Source: Allopontixanthobacter sp034376665 (GTDB lineage Bacteria > Pseudomonadota > Alphaproteobacteria > Sphingomonadales > Sphingomonadaceae). From it: a DNA stretch of 17,185 nt. The notes beneath the pieces are model-generated. The model was given only the letters and a program-made list of their open reading frames with translations. It was not told the DNA's origin and did not search any database. Numbering within the stretch: the first letter of the stretch is position 1; the number at the start of each line of letters is the position of its first letter. Positions 1 to 7,138 of this stretch are shown here, in pieces. The DNA is taken from NCBI RefSeq assembly GCF_034376665.1, contig NZ_JAXMJI010000016.1, forward strand, positions 1 to 17,185, given 5' to 3'. The translations under genes were made by a program, and so were the position numbers.

Positions 1-37
1 TGCCGGCCGGTCAGGCGGCGACGCGAGGAGAGAGCAC

Positions 38-1384
38 ATGGCGACCAATCCGGCAGATGTATCGGGCCCGCAAGGCGCGGCCGCGCCGATTTACCGGACC
101 AGTCCGACTGCGGTCGAGGCGCTCGAGGCGCATCTGGCGCAGCACCCTGAAGATTTGCCGGTGCATACCCAGGATTGGGATGTCAGCCGCAGCGACCTCT
201 ATGTCGAGGACCGGTGGCAGCCGATCTTTGCCGAGATGCGCGCGAAAGCACCGATCAACAAGATTACCGGAAGCCCGTTTGGCGATTACTGGAACGTCAC
301 TACGCACAAACTTATCCAGCACGTCGAATCGCTGCCCGACATATTCAGCTCGTCGTGGAAAAATGGCGGGATCACCATCCTCGACCGCAAGGATGATCTG
401 GTCGAGGACCAGCGTTTCGAACTGCCGATGTTCATCGCCATGGACCGGCCCGAACATACCGGCCAGCGGCGCACCGTGGCGCCTGCTTTCACCCCGGCGG
501 AAATGACCCGGCTGTCAGACGATCTGCGCGCGCGCACGGGCGAGGTGCTGGACGCCCTGCCCTATGGCGAGACGTTCGACTGGGTGGAAAAAGTCTCCAT
601 CGAACTGACCACCCAGATGCTCGCGATCCTGTTCGATTTCCCGTGGAAAGACCGCCACCTGCTGTCCTTCTGGTCCGATTGGGCGGGCGATACCGAAGTC
701 GCGCTGATCCCGGGCCTCGACGAAGTGCGCCATTCGATGCTGATGGAGATGGCTGCTTATTTCACCGGGCTGTGGCAGGAACGTGCCAATGCCGGCGAAG
801 CGCCGGACCTGATTTCCCGGATGATCCATTCGGATGCGATGAATGCCATGAGCCCGCAGGAATATATGGGCAATCTGGTGCTGCTGATCGTCGGGGGGAA
901 CGACACCACCCGCAACACGATGTCCGGCATCGTGCATTCGATGGACAAATTTCCCGACCAGCGCGCCCTGTTCGAAAGTGATGCTTCGATCATCCCCAAT
1001 GCGGTGCAGGAATGCATTCGTTTCCAGACCCCGCTGGCCCATATGCGCCGTACCGCTACCGAAGATACCGACCTGTTCGGGCACGAGATCAAGGCCGGGG
1101 AGAAGGTGATCCTGTGGTATATCTCGGCGAACCGTGACGAGGCCGTGTTCGACAACCCGGACGCGCTCGATTTCACCCGCGAAAACGCCCGCCGCCATCT
1201 GGCGTTCGGCTATGGCATCCACCGCTGCGTCGGCGCACGGCTGGCGGAATTGCAATTGCGCATCCTGCTGGAGGAAATGCACGCCCGCCGGATGCGGGTG
1301 AATGTGGTGGGTGTGGTGGAGCGGGTGCGGGCCAATTTCGTCCACGGGTTCCGCAAGCTGGAAGTCCGGCTGGAGAAGTTCTGA
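38..1384 (+). CDS. Cytochrome P450, CYP153-like alkane/fatty-acid omega-hydroxylase
   Basis: A 448-residue soluble P450 that would use haem and electrons from a ferredoxin to hydroxylate the terminal carbon of medium-chain alkanes or related aliphatics. Visible motifs: the I-helix oxygen-activation stretch GGNDTT at residues 286-291 followed by RN (the GGNDTTRN form is typical of CYP153), the ExxR pair E325/R328, and the haem loop F390-G-Y-G-I-H-R-C397-V-G with C397 as the axial thiolate. The length fits the family and there is no membrane anchor. The ATG at 38 has a strong GAGGAG ribosome site at 25-30. No ferredoxin or ferredoxin reductase lies in the window, so the redox partners are either left of the window or elsewhere. 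The P450 call is near certain. The CYP153 subfamily is family recognition; substrate is inferred. Confidence 0.9.
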   Translation: MATNPADVSGPQGAAAPIYRTSPTAVEALEAHLAQHPEDLPVHTQDWDVSRSDLYVEDRWQPIFAEMRAKAPINKITGSPFGDYWNVTTHKLIQHVESLPDIFSSSWKNGGITILDRKDDLVEDQRFELPMFIAMDRPEHTGQRRTVAPAFTPAEMTRLSDDLRARTGEVLDALPYGETFDWVEKVSIELTTQMLAILFDFPWKDRHLLSFWSDWAGDTEVALIPGLDEVRHSMLMEMAAYFTGLWQERANAGEAPDLISRMIHSDAMNAMSPQEYMGNLVLLIVGGNDTTRNTMSGIVHSMDKFPDQRALFESDASIIPNAVQECIRFQTPLAHMRRTATEDTDLFGHEIKAGEKVILWYISANRDEAVFDNPDALDFTRENARRHLAFGYGIHRCVGARLAELQLRILLEEMHARRMRVNVVGVVERVRANFVHGFRKLEVRLEKF

Positions 1385-1484
1385 ATTCCGCGCAGCCTGC
1401 CCCGCCCGGCGGGAAAGGTGCAACTTTTCGGCACTGCGCCGCGTATATCAGGTACGTAGCACTCACGCGTCCGAGGAACCGCCC

Positions 1485-1982
1485 ATGCAGCAGCACCGCA
1501 TACCGAGCCGCCGGAATGTCCTGACCCTGATCGGCACCGCCGTATCGGGCTTAGCGCTGGCGGGCTGCGGGTCGGCTCCGGCGGAAGCGCGGACCTTTCC
1601 CAAAGCGCTGAGCGAGGCGGAATGGCGCAGGAAACTGACCGAGCAGGAATTCTACATCCTGCGGCGGGCCGGAACCGAGCGTCCCTATTCCTCGCCGCTC
1701 GACAAGGAGAAGCGCAGCGGCGTGTTCACCTGCGCCGGGTGCGGCAACCGCCTGTATTCGTCGAAAGCGAAATACGACAGCGGAACCGGCTGGCCCAGCT
1801 TCTATCAGCCCCTGCGCGGCGGGATTGTGACCGATACGGATTACAAGCTCGGCTATCCGCGTACCGAAGTGCTGTGCGCCGATTGCGGCGGGCATCTCGG
1901 CCATGTCTTCAACGACGGGCCCCGCCCGACCGGAAAGCGCTATTGCATGAACGGTGCGGCGATGGATTTCATTCCCGCCTGA
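1485..1982 (+). CDS. msrB: Peptide-methionine (R)-S-oxide reductase MsrB, exported lipoprotein form
   Basis: A 165-residue MsrB that reduces the R-epimer of methionine sulfoxide in proteins. The open frame extends upstream to 1302, but I place the start at ATG 1485 because GAGGAA lies just before it and it yields a clean signal sequence: SRRNVL (residues 8-13, Tat-like twin arginine), a hydrophobic stretch and a lipobox LAGC with Cys28. It should therefore act in the periplasm, membrane-anchored. The SelR domain runs from about residue 42. Zinc cysteines are C83/C86 and C131/C134, and the catalytic Cys is C154 in RYCMN. The usual resolving Cys in the YDSGxGWPSF segment is Thr101, so this is a single-catalytic-Cys type needing another reductant. 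A -10-like TATATC sits at 1444-1449 with a poor -35, so it may have its own promoter. Its stop codon abuts that of the convergent membrane protein. Confidence 0.93.
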   Translation: MQQHRIPSRRNVLTLIGTAVSGLALAGCGSAPAEARTFPKALSEAEWRRKLTEQEFYILRRAGTERPYSSPLDKEKRSGVFTCAGCGNRLYSSKAKYDSGTGWPSFYQPLRGGIVTDTDYKLGYPRTEVLCADCGGHLGHVFNDGPRPTGKRYCMNGAAMDFIPA

Positions 1983-3752
1983 TCAGTCCGTGATGCGCCA
2001 GACCCGGATCGCCCCGTCGCCGGGCACAGCGACCGGTTCCAGCCATGCCGGTTCATCCCCGGCAAGCAGCGCCGCCAGGAATCCTTCCGGCATCGTGCCG
2101 ACATAGTTGCGGGTTTCCATCAGACCGGAACATACTGCCACATAGCGGGTTCCGCGCGTGCGAAGCGCCGCTTCGGCCGTGTCCGGCGGCCCGGTGAATA
2201 TCCTGATCATAGCGCCCATTCCCCGTCCGCTCCGGTGATGACCAGTGGCCACCACCGAATGGTCTGTGGCGTTCAGCAGTTCCGGGCCCATGTCGATCGG
2301 GGCAATGATTTCGCCCTGCGGCAGACCGCGCAGAACCGGCGTGGCCGCGGCAATCGGGCAGACAGCCGTTCGCGCCCCATTGTCCCGGGCCCGGACTTCC
2401 GCCGGTATTGCGGCCGTGACCAGCCCGAGCGGAAGGGCCGGCATCAAGGCGACGGCGGTGCCCGCCAGAGTAACGATACGGCGGCTGGTGCTGCGCATAT
2501 TGCGAGCTCCGCGGATCCACACGGCGATCTGCCAGCCGAGCGGTATCGACGCCATTGCCCCGGCCACGGCCCCGGCGCGCGCCACGAATATGGCGAGCAG
2601 CAGCGCCGCGCCAAGCAGCAGCGCGTAATCGTACCACCATTGCCGCAGCCAGGCGCTGCTCCGGCCCGCCAGTTTCAGCGTGGCAATCAGGCCGAGAGCA
2701 GGCGGCACCACAATCTGCAGCGCCATTGCGGGGGACTGCTGCCAGACCGGCATCCCCTCGCGCACATTGCGAGACCAGTATTCGGCCGCCAACGGATCGA
2801 GTTCGACCAAGCCGCCGCCCACACATTGCGGCGCGGCGAAATAGACGATTGCGCCGCCGCCCGCCGCGATCAGCGCAAAGCCGGACACAAGTGCACCGCG
2901 CGGGATCGGCTCGCACCGCGCCAGCGCCCAGACGGAGATCCCGCCCCAGCCGAATACCGCCAAATGCACCGGGGACACCGCGTCGCAATGATTCGCCAGG
3001 TCGGCAAAGCCCCTGGTCGAAGCGAAAATAGCGGCCGAACTGATCGCCAGCGATCCCGTGAGCGAGGTCAGCCGGCAAGCGGTCCGGCGGTCGCCCAGCC
3101 AGCGAAGCGCCGTGACGGCGCAGATCGCCAGCGCCAGCGGCAGCCCTTCCACCGATATGGAAATCCACAAGGCCAGCGCGAAGCCGGTGAGCGCGCCGCC
3201 CCGCCGCGGATTGCGGGCCATCATGCCGTTCAAGGCGAGCAGCGCCAGCACGATCTGCCAGCCATGGTGGTCGATCCTGAGCGGACCCATCTGGACGATG
3301 ACGGGCACCGACAGGGCCATGACCAGACAGGTCATTCCCGCCGCCTCGGCCCCGATCAGGCGCCAGGCGATCCGCGCTGCCAGCAACAGCGCAAAGCCGA
3401 AGGTCACCAGCGGCACGATGGTTGCGGCGGTGATTTCGGCAGTCGCCTGCGGCAGGAACAGGGAAAAAAGCCAGACCAGCGCCGCGAGTGGCACATCGAC
3501 CAACCTCGACCAAGACATCGCCACGCCGCCGGAAGGGGCGTCGACCCGGTATTGATGGACATCGAACCAGCTTTGCCCGGCAAGCAGATCGCGCACCTCC
3601 ATCAGCCGCATCAGATCGTCGGGATCGGTAAAGCGTCCGGCGGAAATCGTCCCGTAGCCCGTCACCAGCATCACCGCGCAGATCATCACCCACGCCAGCG
3701 CCACGCGGACCATCAGCTCGGGAGCAAACAAGGGCCGCCGGCGATCGATCAT
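1983..3752 (-). CDS. Polytopic GT-C-fold membrane protein, STT3/AglB-like glycosyltransferase
   Basis: A 589-residue integral membrane protein with about a dozen hydrophobic segments and a soluble C-terminal part from about residue 480. After TM1 (about residues 14-34) comes a conserved loop beginning TDPDDLMRL (residues 42-50) and continuing to a WSRLVD stretch (81-86). An acidic motif in the first outer loop is typical of GT-C enzymes such as STT3/AglB. A second motif, RIDHHGWQ (residues 159-166), resembles the DxH/DHH motif of archaeal AglB. From this I infer transfer of a sugar or oligosaccharide from a polyprenyl-phosphate donor on the periplasmic side; acceptor unknown. The ATG overlaps the stop of the preceding 41-codon ORF (ATGA, 3749-3752) and has no clear ribosome site of its own, which fits translational coupling. 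It lies downstream of a UDP-galactopyranose-mutase-like gene. It is usually annotated only as hypothetical. Confidence 0.7.
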   Translation of the reverse strand: MIDRRRPLFAPELMVRVALAWVMICAVMLVTGYGTISAGRFTDPDDLMRLMEVRDLLAGQSWFDVHQYRVDAPSGGVAMSWSRLVDVPLAALVWLFSLFLPQATAEITAATIVPLVTFGFALLLAARIAWRLIGAEAAGMTCLVMALSVPVIVQMGPLRIDHHGWQIVLALLALNGMMARNPRRGGALTGFALALWISISVEGLPLALAICAVTALRWLGDRRTACRLTSLTGSLAISSAAIFASTRGFADLANHCDAVSPVHLAVFGWGGISVWALARCEPIPRGALVSGFALIAAGGGAIVYFAAPQCVGGGLVELDPLAAEYWSRNVREGMPVWQQSPAMALQIVVPPALGLIATLKLAGRSSAWLRQWWYDYALLLGAALLLAIFVARAGAVAGAMASIPLGWQIAVWIRGARNMRSTSRRIVTLAGTAVALMPALPLGLVTAAIPAEVRARDNGARTAVCPIAAATPVLRGLPQGEIIAPIDMGPELLNATDHSVVATGHHRSGRGMGAMIRIFTGPPDTAEAALRTRGTRYVAVCSGLMETRNYVGTMPEGFLAALLAGDEPAWLEPVAVPGDGAIRVWRITD

Positions 3753-3874
3753 TGGCTTGTGCGGCCGCGAAAGACCGTGCGGAAGCTGCCGAAGTCCACT
3801 ACCACCGCATCAAAGCTGGCGAGCAGATAGCGGCTCAGCCGAGTGTCGTGCAGCCTGGTCAGATATACGATCAT
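3749..3874 (-). CDS. Unrecognised 41-residue micro-ORF coupled to the GT-C gene
   Basis: A short reading frame of 41 codons plus TGA, lying 36 nt after the flavoprotein stop. Its TGA overlaps the ATG of the GT-C gene as ATGA. The peptide begins MIVYLTRLHD, is rich in Leu, Val and Arg, includes FDAVVVDFG, and ends FRGRTSQ. It has no Cys and no obvious membrane helix. A G-rich run (seven G on the minus strand, 3881-3887) sits six nt upstream of its ATG and could act as a weak ribosome site. I do not recognise the peptide. It could be a real small protein, a leader whose translation delivers ribosomes to the downstream start, or a remnant of a larger lost gene. Confidence 0.4.
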   Translation of the reverse strand: MIVYLTRLHDTRLSRYLLASFDAVVVDFGSFRTVFRGRTSQ

Positions 3875-3910
3875 CGATTGCCCCCCCTGCGGCCCCCGCC
3901 GCACTTTGCG

Positions 3911-5506
3911 CTACGCAGCCCTCGAGCTGCCCTTTGCCGGTGTAATGCCTTCCGGATCGGCGTGCGGCGAAATGAGCGCCGCCTGATCTTCTCTGACCGG
4001 AAGGTGTTCGCCCCATTGCTCGCGGCCCGGAAGGCCAGCTTTCGCACAATTGGTCCCGGCTTCATGATATTCGGCGTCTTCATTGACGGACCAGGTGTCG
4101 TACACGCGGGTACCGGCGAGAATGTTCTCGACTGTCAGCATCGCGGTCATCATCGCGTGATCCTGATTGTAGTAGCGATGCATTCCGTTACGCCCGATCA
4201 GATGCAGACTGGGGAATTTCGTTTCCAGTTCCCGGCGCATGGCGCCCACATTGGCGGCGTAATCCTCGTCATACACCGGGCAGGCTTTCTCCTGCCGCAC
4301 CACCACGCCGCCGATCACGCCGGCTGGGTCGCACAGACCGAGAATATCCATTTCCCGGGTGGCGAGCGCGATCAAATCATCGTCCGACGATGACCACAGC
4401 CCGTCCCCTTCGAAGCAGAAATATTCCAGTCCGACACACGCCGCGTCCTTGTCCGGGACCATTTCCGGCGACCAGCTGTGGAAATTCTGGACCCGGCTTA
4501 CCTGCAGCTGGTTGTCCTGGATGTCGATCCAGTTGTCCGGGAAAAGGTCGGCCGATCTGATTTTCAGCGCGACGATCAGAAAGTCCCGGTATTTCAGTTT
4601 CGCCGCGTTCATCGTGGTATCGGGCAACGGGTGCAGCCGGGCGGCGAGCTCCCGCATCGGCGCGGAACTGATCGCATCTTTCGCGGTAATCACGATCTTC
4701 CCGTCCGGGCCGCTCGCAGACATGCGCCAGCCGCCGATGCCGTCGCTGGCGAGCTGTTCGAGGCTGCGGCCCATCAGCACGGTGCCGCCGGCCGCGACGA
4801 TCTTGTCCCGCGCGGCATCCCACATCATCCCTGCGCCGAGCCGCGGATAGCGAAAGCTGTCCGAAAGGGTCTTGCGCGCCTGGCCATCATCGGGTTTCCT
4901 GGCCAGCCCCAGCGAACGCTTGAGACCATCGACCACCGCGCTCCCCAGGGTCAGGTAGGTGAGGCGCTGTGAGGCCCAGTCGGCGCTTATTTCGGCGCCA
5001 GGCATACCCCAGATTTTTTCTGCATAGGTCTTGAAAAAGATCGCATAGAGCTTGCGGCCGAACCGGTTAGTAATCCAGTCTTCGAAGCTTCTAACGTCCG
5101 CCACGGGAAACAGCTTGGAGTGCAGGTAACTGGCCATGCAGGCGGCAGAGCGCCCGATGCCGAGGTTTGCGAGCGCCTCGAATGCGCGAAGCGGATAGGA
5201 ATAGAATTTGCCCTCGTAATAGATCCGGCTCATCCGCGAGTGCTGGAGGAAACCCTCGGGCAGGATCTCGTTCCACAGATCGATCACAGCCGCACTCTTG
5301 GAGTAGAACCGGTGTCCGCCGACATCGAACCGGTAACCTTCGTGCTCGACCGTCCGGCTGATCCCGCCGACATAGACCGGATCCTTTTCGATGATCGCCA
5401 CCGTCTTGCCCTGTTTGGTCAGCAGATAGCCCGCCGTGAGGCCGGCCGGACCCGCACCGATAATGGCGACATCGACACTCAGTTGCTTGGCGGTTTCGTG
5501 ATTCAT
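3911..5506 (-). CDS. FAD-dependent oxidoreductase, UDP-galactopyranose-mutase-like/amine-oxidase superfamily
   Basis: A 531-residue flavoprotein. An N-terminal Rossmann beta-alpha-beta unit has GAGPAG at residues 17-22 and Glu40 at the end of the second strand for the FAD ribose. GGISRT (48-53) and YRFDVGGHRF (58-67) follow, typical of the UDP-galactopyranose mutase/protoporphyrinogen-oxidase-like group. The body contains FGRKLYAIFFKTYAEKIWG, a feature of a UGM-related clade found in bacterial glycan loci. The last 60 or so residues are hydrophilic and look like a variable tail. It is probably cytoplasmic and acts on a nucleotide- or lipid-linked sugar, inferred from family and from the adjacent GT-C protein. 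It is larger than classical UGM (about 390 residues), so plain UDP-Galp to UDP-Galf mutase activity should not be assumed. The ATG at 5506 has only a weak GGGGC upstream. Confidence 0.8.
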   Translation of the reverse strand: MNHETAKQLSVDVAIIGAGPAGLTAGYLLTKQGKTVAIIEKDPVYVGGISRTVEHEGYRFDVGGHRFYSKSAAVIDLWNEILPEGFLQHSRMSRIYYEGKFYSYPLRAFEALANLGIGRSAACMASYLHSKLFPVADVRSFEDWITNRFGRKLYAIFFKTYAEKIWGMPGAEISADWASQRLTYLTLGSAVVDGLKRSLGLARKPDDGQARKTLSDSFRYPRLGAGMMWDAARDKIVAAGGTVLMGRSLEQLASDGIGGWRMSASGPDGKIVITAKDAISSAPMRELAARLHPLPDTTMNAAKLKYRDFLIVALKIRSADLFPDNWIDIQDNQLQVSRVQNFHSWSPEMVPDKDAACVGLEYFCFEGDGLWSSSDDDLIALATREMDILGLCDPAGVIGGVVVRQEKACPVYDEDYAANVGAMRRELETKFPSLHLIGRNGMHRYYNQDHAMMTAMLTVENILAGTRVYDTWSVNEDAEYHEAGTNCAKAGLPGREQWGEHLPVREDQAALISPHADPEGITPAKGSSRAA

Positions 5507-5623
5507 CAGCGCCCCGGTCCATCTTCTGGCCCGAGCGTGAAGGAAAATGGTTAGGGGAAGATTAATTCTGCAATTCTGACGGCACCAGTGGGTTACCCAT
5601 GCGGTTATCAGGGCCCCGGATTT

Positions 5624-6301
5624 TCAGGACGGGGGCTTACCCGCTCCGCCGACCCGTTTCTGAAGTAGACGAATGATCTCGGCGAGGTCGCCCATCCGGA
5701 ATGTGGTGTCGAAGATCAGTCCGTAGCGTTCACCCTGGCGCCAGCGCACCTTTGCTTCGATGTCGGGCAATGACCGGCTTTCGATCCACATGGTCTGGGC
5801 AATCTTCAGATGTTCGCCAGCTTCGATCATCGCCCCCTGCTGGGAGATGTTATGCAGCATCGCCGGATGTTTCGCGCCTGGGACCACAAGCTTTACGGGT
5901 AGCTGAGCGGTAAAGCGCAGTTCGCGCTTGGGAAACTGGCTCGATCGGCGAATCATCTGCTCGACATCCACCGGGGTAAGAAACTGAAAGCCCGCTTCGC
6001 CCGGCTTTTCCCAGACGGCCCTCACCGGGTGTAGGTCTCCGGTCTGCATTTCGAGAACGAACCGGGCGTCCGGGTCCGCGGGCAGGCGGCTGACCGGCGG
6101 CAACGGATGGAAGAGCCGGGCACTGACCCCCTCGGCCGAGACGTCCCGGATCACGCAGAGATATTCAGCTTCGCCGCAGACCAGCTTCGCCGTGCGGATC
6201 AGCAAGGTGAAGCGCGGCACCGCCCGCTCTTCGAGCGCGACGGCAATCGGTTCATGGTGCTGAGCGACGTCAAACCTTCCGTCGAATTTTTCGTAACCCA
6301 T
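5624..6301 (-). CDS. Tandem PilZ-domain protein (c-di-GMP receptor)
   Basis: A 225-residue soluble protein containing two PilZ-like units. The first has RxxxR at R26-R30 (RAVPR) and DxSxxG at D53-G58. The second has K125xxxR129 (KRELR) and NxSxxG at N151-G156. The RxxxR plus (D/N)xSxxG pair is the known c-di-GMP-binding signature. The second unit has Lys in place of the first Arg, so it may bind differently or not at all. There is no enzymatic output domain, so it is likely an adaptor for motility, surface polysaccharide or cell-cycle control. The ATG at 6301 follows GAGGGGC with good spacing. It is on the same strand as, and 117 nt upstream of, the UGM-like gene, so an influence on that glycan unit is possible but not shown. 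A CCCCG/CGGGG hairpin at 5614-5634 spans its stop. Confidence 0.85.
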   Translation of the reverse strand: MGYEKFDGRFDVAQHHEPIAVALEERAVPRFTLLIRTAKLVCGEAEYLCVIRDVSAEGVSARLFHPLPPVSRLPADPDARFVLEMQTGDLHPVRAVWEKPGEAGFQFLTPVDVEQMIRRSSQFPKRELRFTAQLPVKLVVPGAKHPAMLHNISQQGAMIEAGEHLKIAQTMWIESRSLPDIEAKVRWRQGERYGLIFDTTFRMGDLAEIIRLLQKRVGGAGKPPS

Positions 6302-6513
6302 TACTGCCCCTCGGAAGATTCGATCAAAACTCGCGCCGCTTCTACCTGAACGAAAGCTATCTTCCCGCTATTGCTGGCCTAGGGACCATTACTGAAAAAT
6401 GTGTTTAAGATTGCTTCATCGTGCTCGGCCACCACACGATCGGATCACCCTCTAGCCAGCGCTGGCTGGCAAACCCCGAGGATGCTGCTGAATACCCGGC
6501 TGCGAGGAACGAT

Positions 6514-6598
6514 TGGTGCGGGTGACTGGACTCGAACCAGCACGATCAAGGATCAGGGGATTTTAAGTCCCCGGCGTCTACCATTCCGCCACACCCGC
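6514..6598 (-). tRNA. tRNA-Leu(UAA)
   Basis: On the minus strand the sequence folds as a class II tRNA. The acceptor arms are GCGGGTG and CACCCGC, followed by A and an encoded CCA (6514-6516). The D-arm region is GCGGAATGGTAGACGC. The anticodon stem GGGGA/TCCCC closes the loop CTTAAAA with anticodon TAA (6563-6565). There is a long variable arm pairing GATC with GATC, and the T loop is TTCGAGT with a GCTGG/CCAGT stem. It decodes UUA, a rare leucine codon in such GC-rich genomes. It lies downstream of ihfB on the same strand. A 6-bp hairpin at 6455-6470, without a T run, lies 43 nt past its 3' end. Confidence 0.97.
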
Positions 6599-6691
6599 CG
6601 CGCCAATTACAGAGGCGGCACAGCGCAGCCCGTAACGCCGGATTTGTGTCCTGCCAATACAGGTGGGTGCCGCGCAGCGCGCGACTGCCCG

Positions 6692-6973
6692 TTATCCTAC
6701 ATTGAGGCGCTGACGCATTTCCTTGCCCGGTTTGAAATAGGGTACCCGTTTGCCGGGAACGTCGACCGGTTCGCCGGTGCGAGGATTACGGCCCTTGCGC
6801 GCATTGCGTTCACGCGTCGAGAACGCGCCGAATCCGCGCAGCTCGACCCGGCCGCCTTCGGCGAGCCGCTGCGCGATCTCTTCGAAGAAGATGTCCACCA
6901 CCTGTTCGATTTCATCGCTGTGCAACTCAGGATTGTCCTGCGCCAGCGCCTGCAGCAATTCCGATCTGATCAT
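6692..6973 (-). CDS. ihfB: Integration host factor subunit beta (IHF-beta)
   Basis: A 93-residue DNA-bending protein of the HU/IHF family, the partner of IHF-alpha in architectural regulation, replication and recombination. It opens MIRSELLQAL, and the dimer core contains GGRVELRGFGAF (40-51). The DNA-binding arm GRNPRTG (61-67) carries the intercalating Pro64, followed by VPYFKPGKEMR (77-87). The details (MIxSEL start, RVELRGFG, GRNPRTGEPV) match IHF-beta better than HU. The open frame runs upstream to 7045, but ATG 6973 gives the full family length and has GAGGGG upstream; the longer extension would be unusual. A candidate promoter (7048-7076) and an inverted repeat (7084-7105) precede it. 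The common ihfB neighbours rpsA and cmk are absent here. Confidence 0.93.
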   Translation of the reverse strand: MIRSELLQALAQDNPELHSDEIEQVVDIFFEEIAQRLAEGGRVELRGFGAFSTRERNARKGRNPRTGEPVDVPGKRVPYFKPGKEMRQRLNVG

Positions 6974-7047
6974 TTCATTCCCCTCGTCCGACGCACCGGT
7001 TCCCGGTATATTGCTGCGAACTCTTACTCCAACGCCCCCGCGCAAGA

Positions 7048-7076
7048 ACGCTACTTAGTTTTTTCGTTGGCGTCAA
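7048..7076 (-). promoter_or_regulatory. Candidate sigma70-type promoter of ihfB
   Basis: On the minus strand TTGACG (7071-7076) is followed by a 17-nt spacer and TAGCGT (7048-7053), about 75 nt upstream of the ihfB ATG. The -35 is close to consensus and the -10 is weak, as is common in alphaproteobacteria. Confidence 0.4.
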
Positions 7077-7083
7077 AGTGACA

Positions 7084-7105
7084 TATTGTGCGGTTTCGCA
7101 CAATA
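7084..7105. promoter_or_regulatory. 9-bp perfect inverted repeat upstream of ihfB, possible operator
   Basis: Arms TATTGTGCG and CGCACAATA are exact reverse complements separated by GTTT. The element lies 8 bp upstream of the ihfB -35 and 34 bp past the gntR stop. It has no T run on either side, which argues against a Rho-independent terminator and makes an operator more likely. Confidence 0.45.
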
Positions 7106-7138
7106 GAGGTGGCCTCGCTGCGGTGACGAGGTCGGTGG

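Noticed and set aside
1401..1413. CCCGC/GCGGG hairpin after the P450 as terminator
   Set aside because: Only 5 bp with a 3-nt loop and no T run; common by chance in GC-rich DNA.
515..1423. Minus-strand open frame of 302 codons opposite the P450
   Set aside because: His/Gln/Arg-rich shadow of the P450 codons with no motif of its own.
2235..3830. Long plus-strand open frame (531 codons) opposite the GT-C gene
   Set aside because: Its composition is Arg/Gln/Pro/His-rich without family motifs, and the minus-strand frame has clear membrane helices and motifs. It is an antisense shadow caused by high GC.
5589..5599. TGGGT-T-ACCCA inverted repeat upstream of the flavoprotein gene
   Set aside because: Only 5-bp arms and no promoter could be placed beside it, so operator function is not supported.
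5614..5634. CCCCG/CGGGG stem around the PilZ stop as a terminator
   Set aside because: Stem of 5 bp with an 11-nt loop and no T run.
6455..6470. GCCAGC/GCTGGC hairpin as tRNA-Leu terminator
   Set aside because: Position is plausible but it has no T run and a short stem; left as a remark only.
6514..6598. tRNA-Leu as an attachment site for an integrated element
   Set aside because: No integrase gene and no direct repeat of the tRNA 3' end seen in the window; flanking genes are ordinary chromosomal genes.
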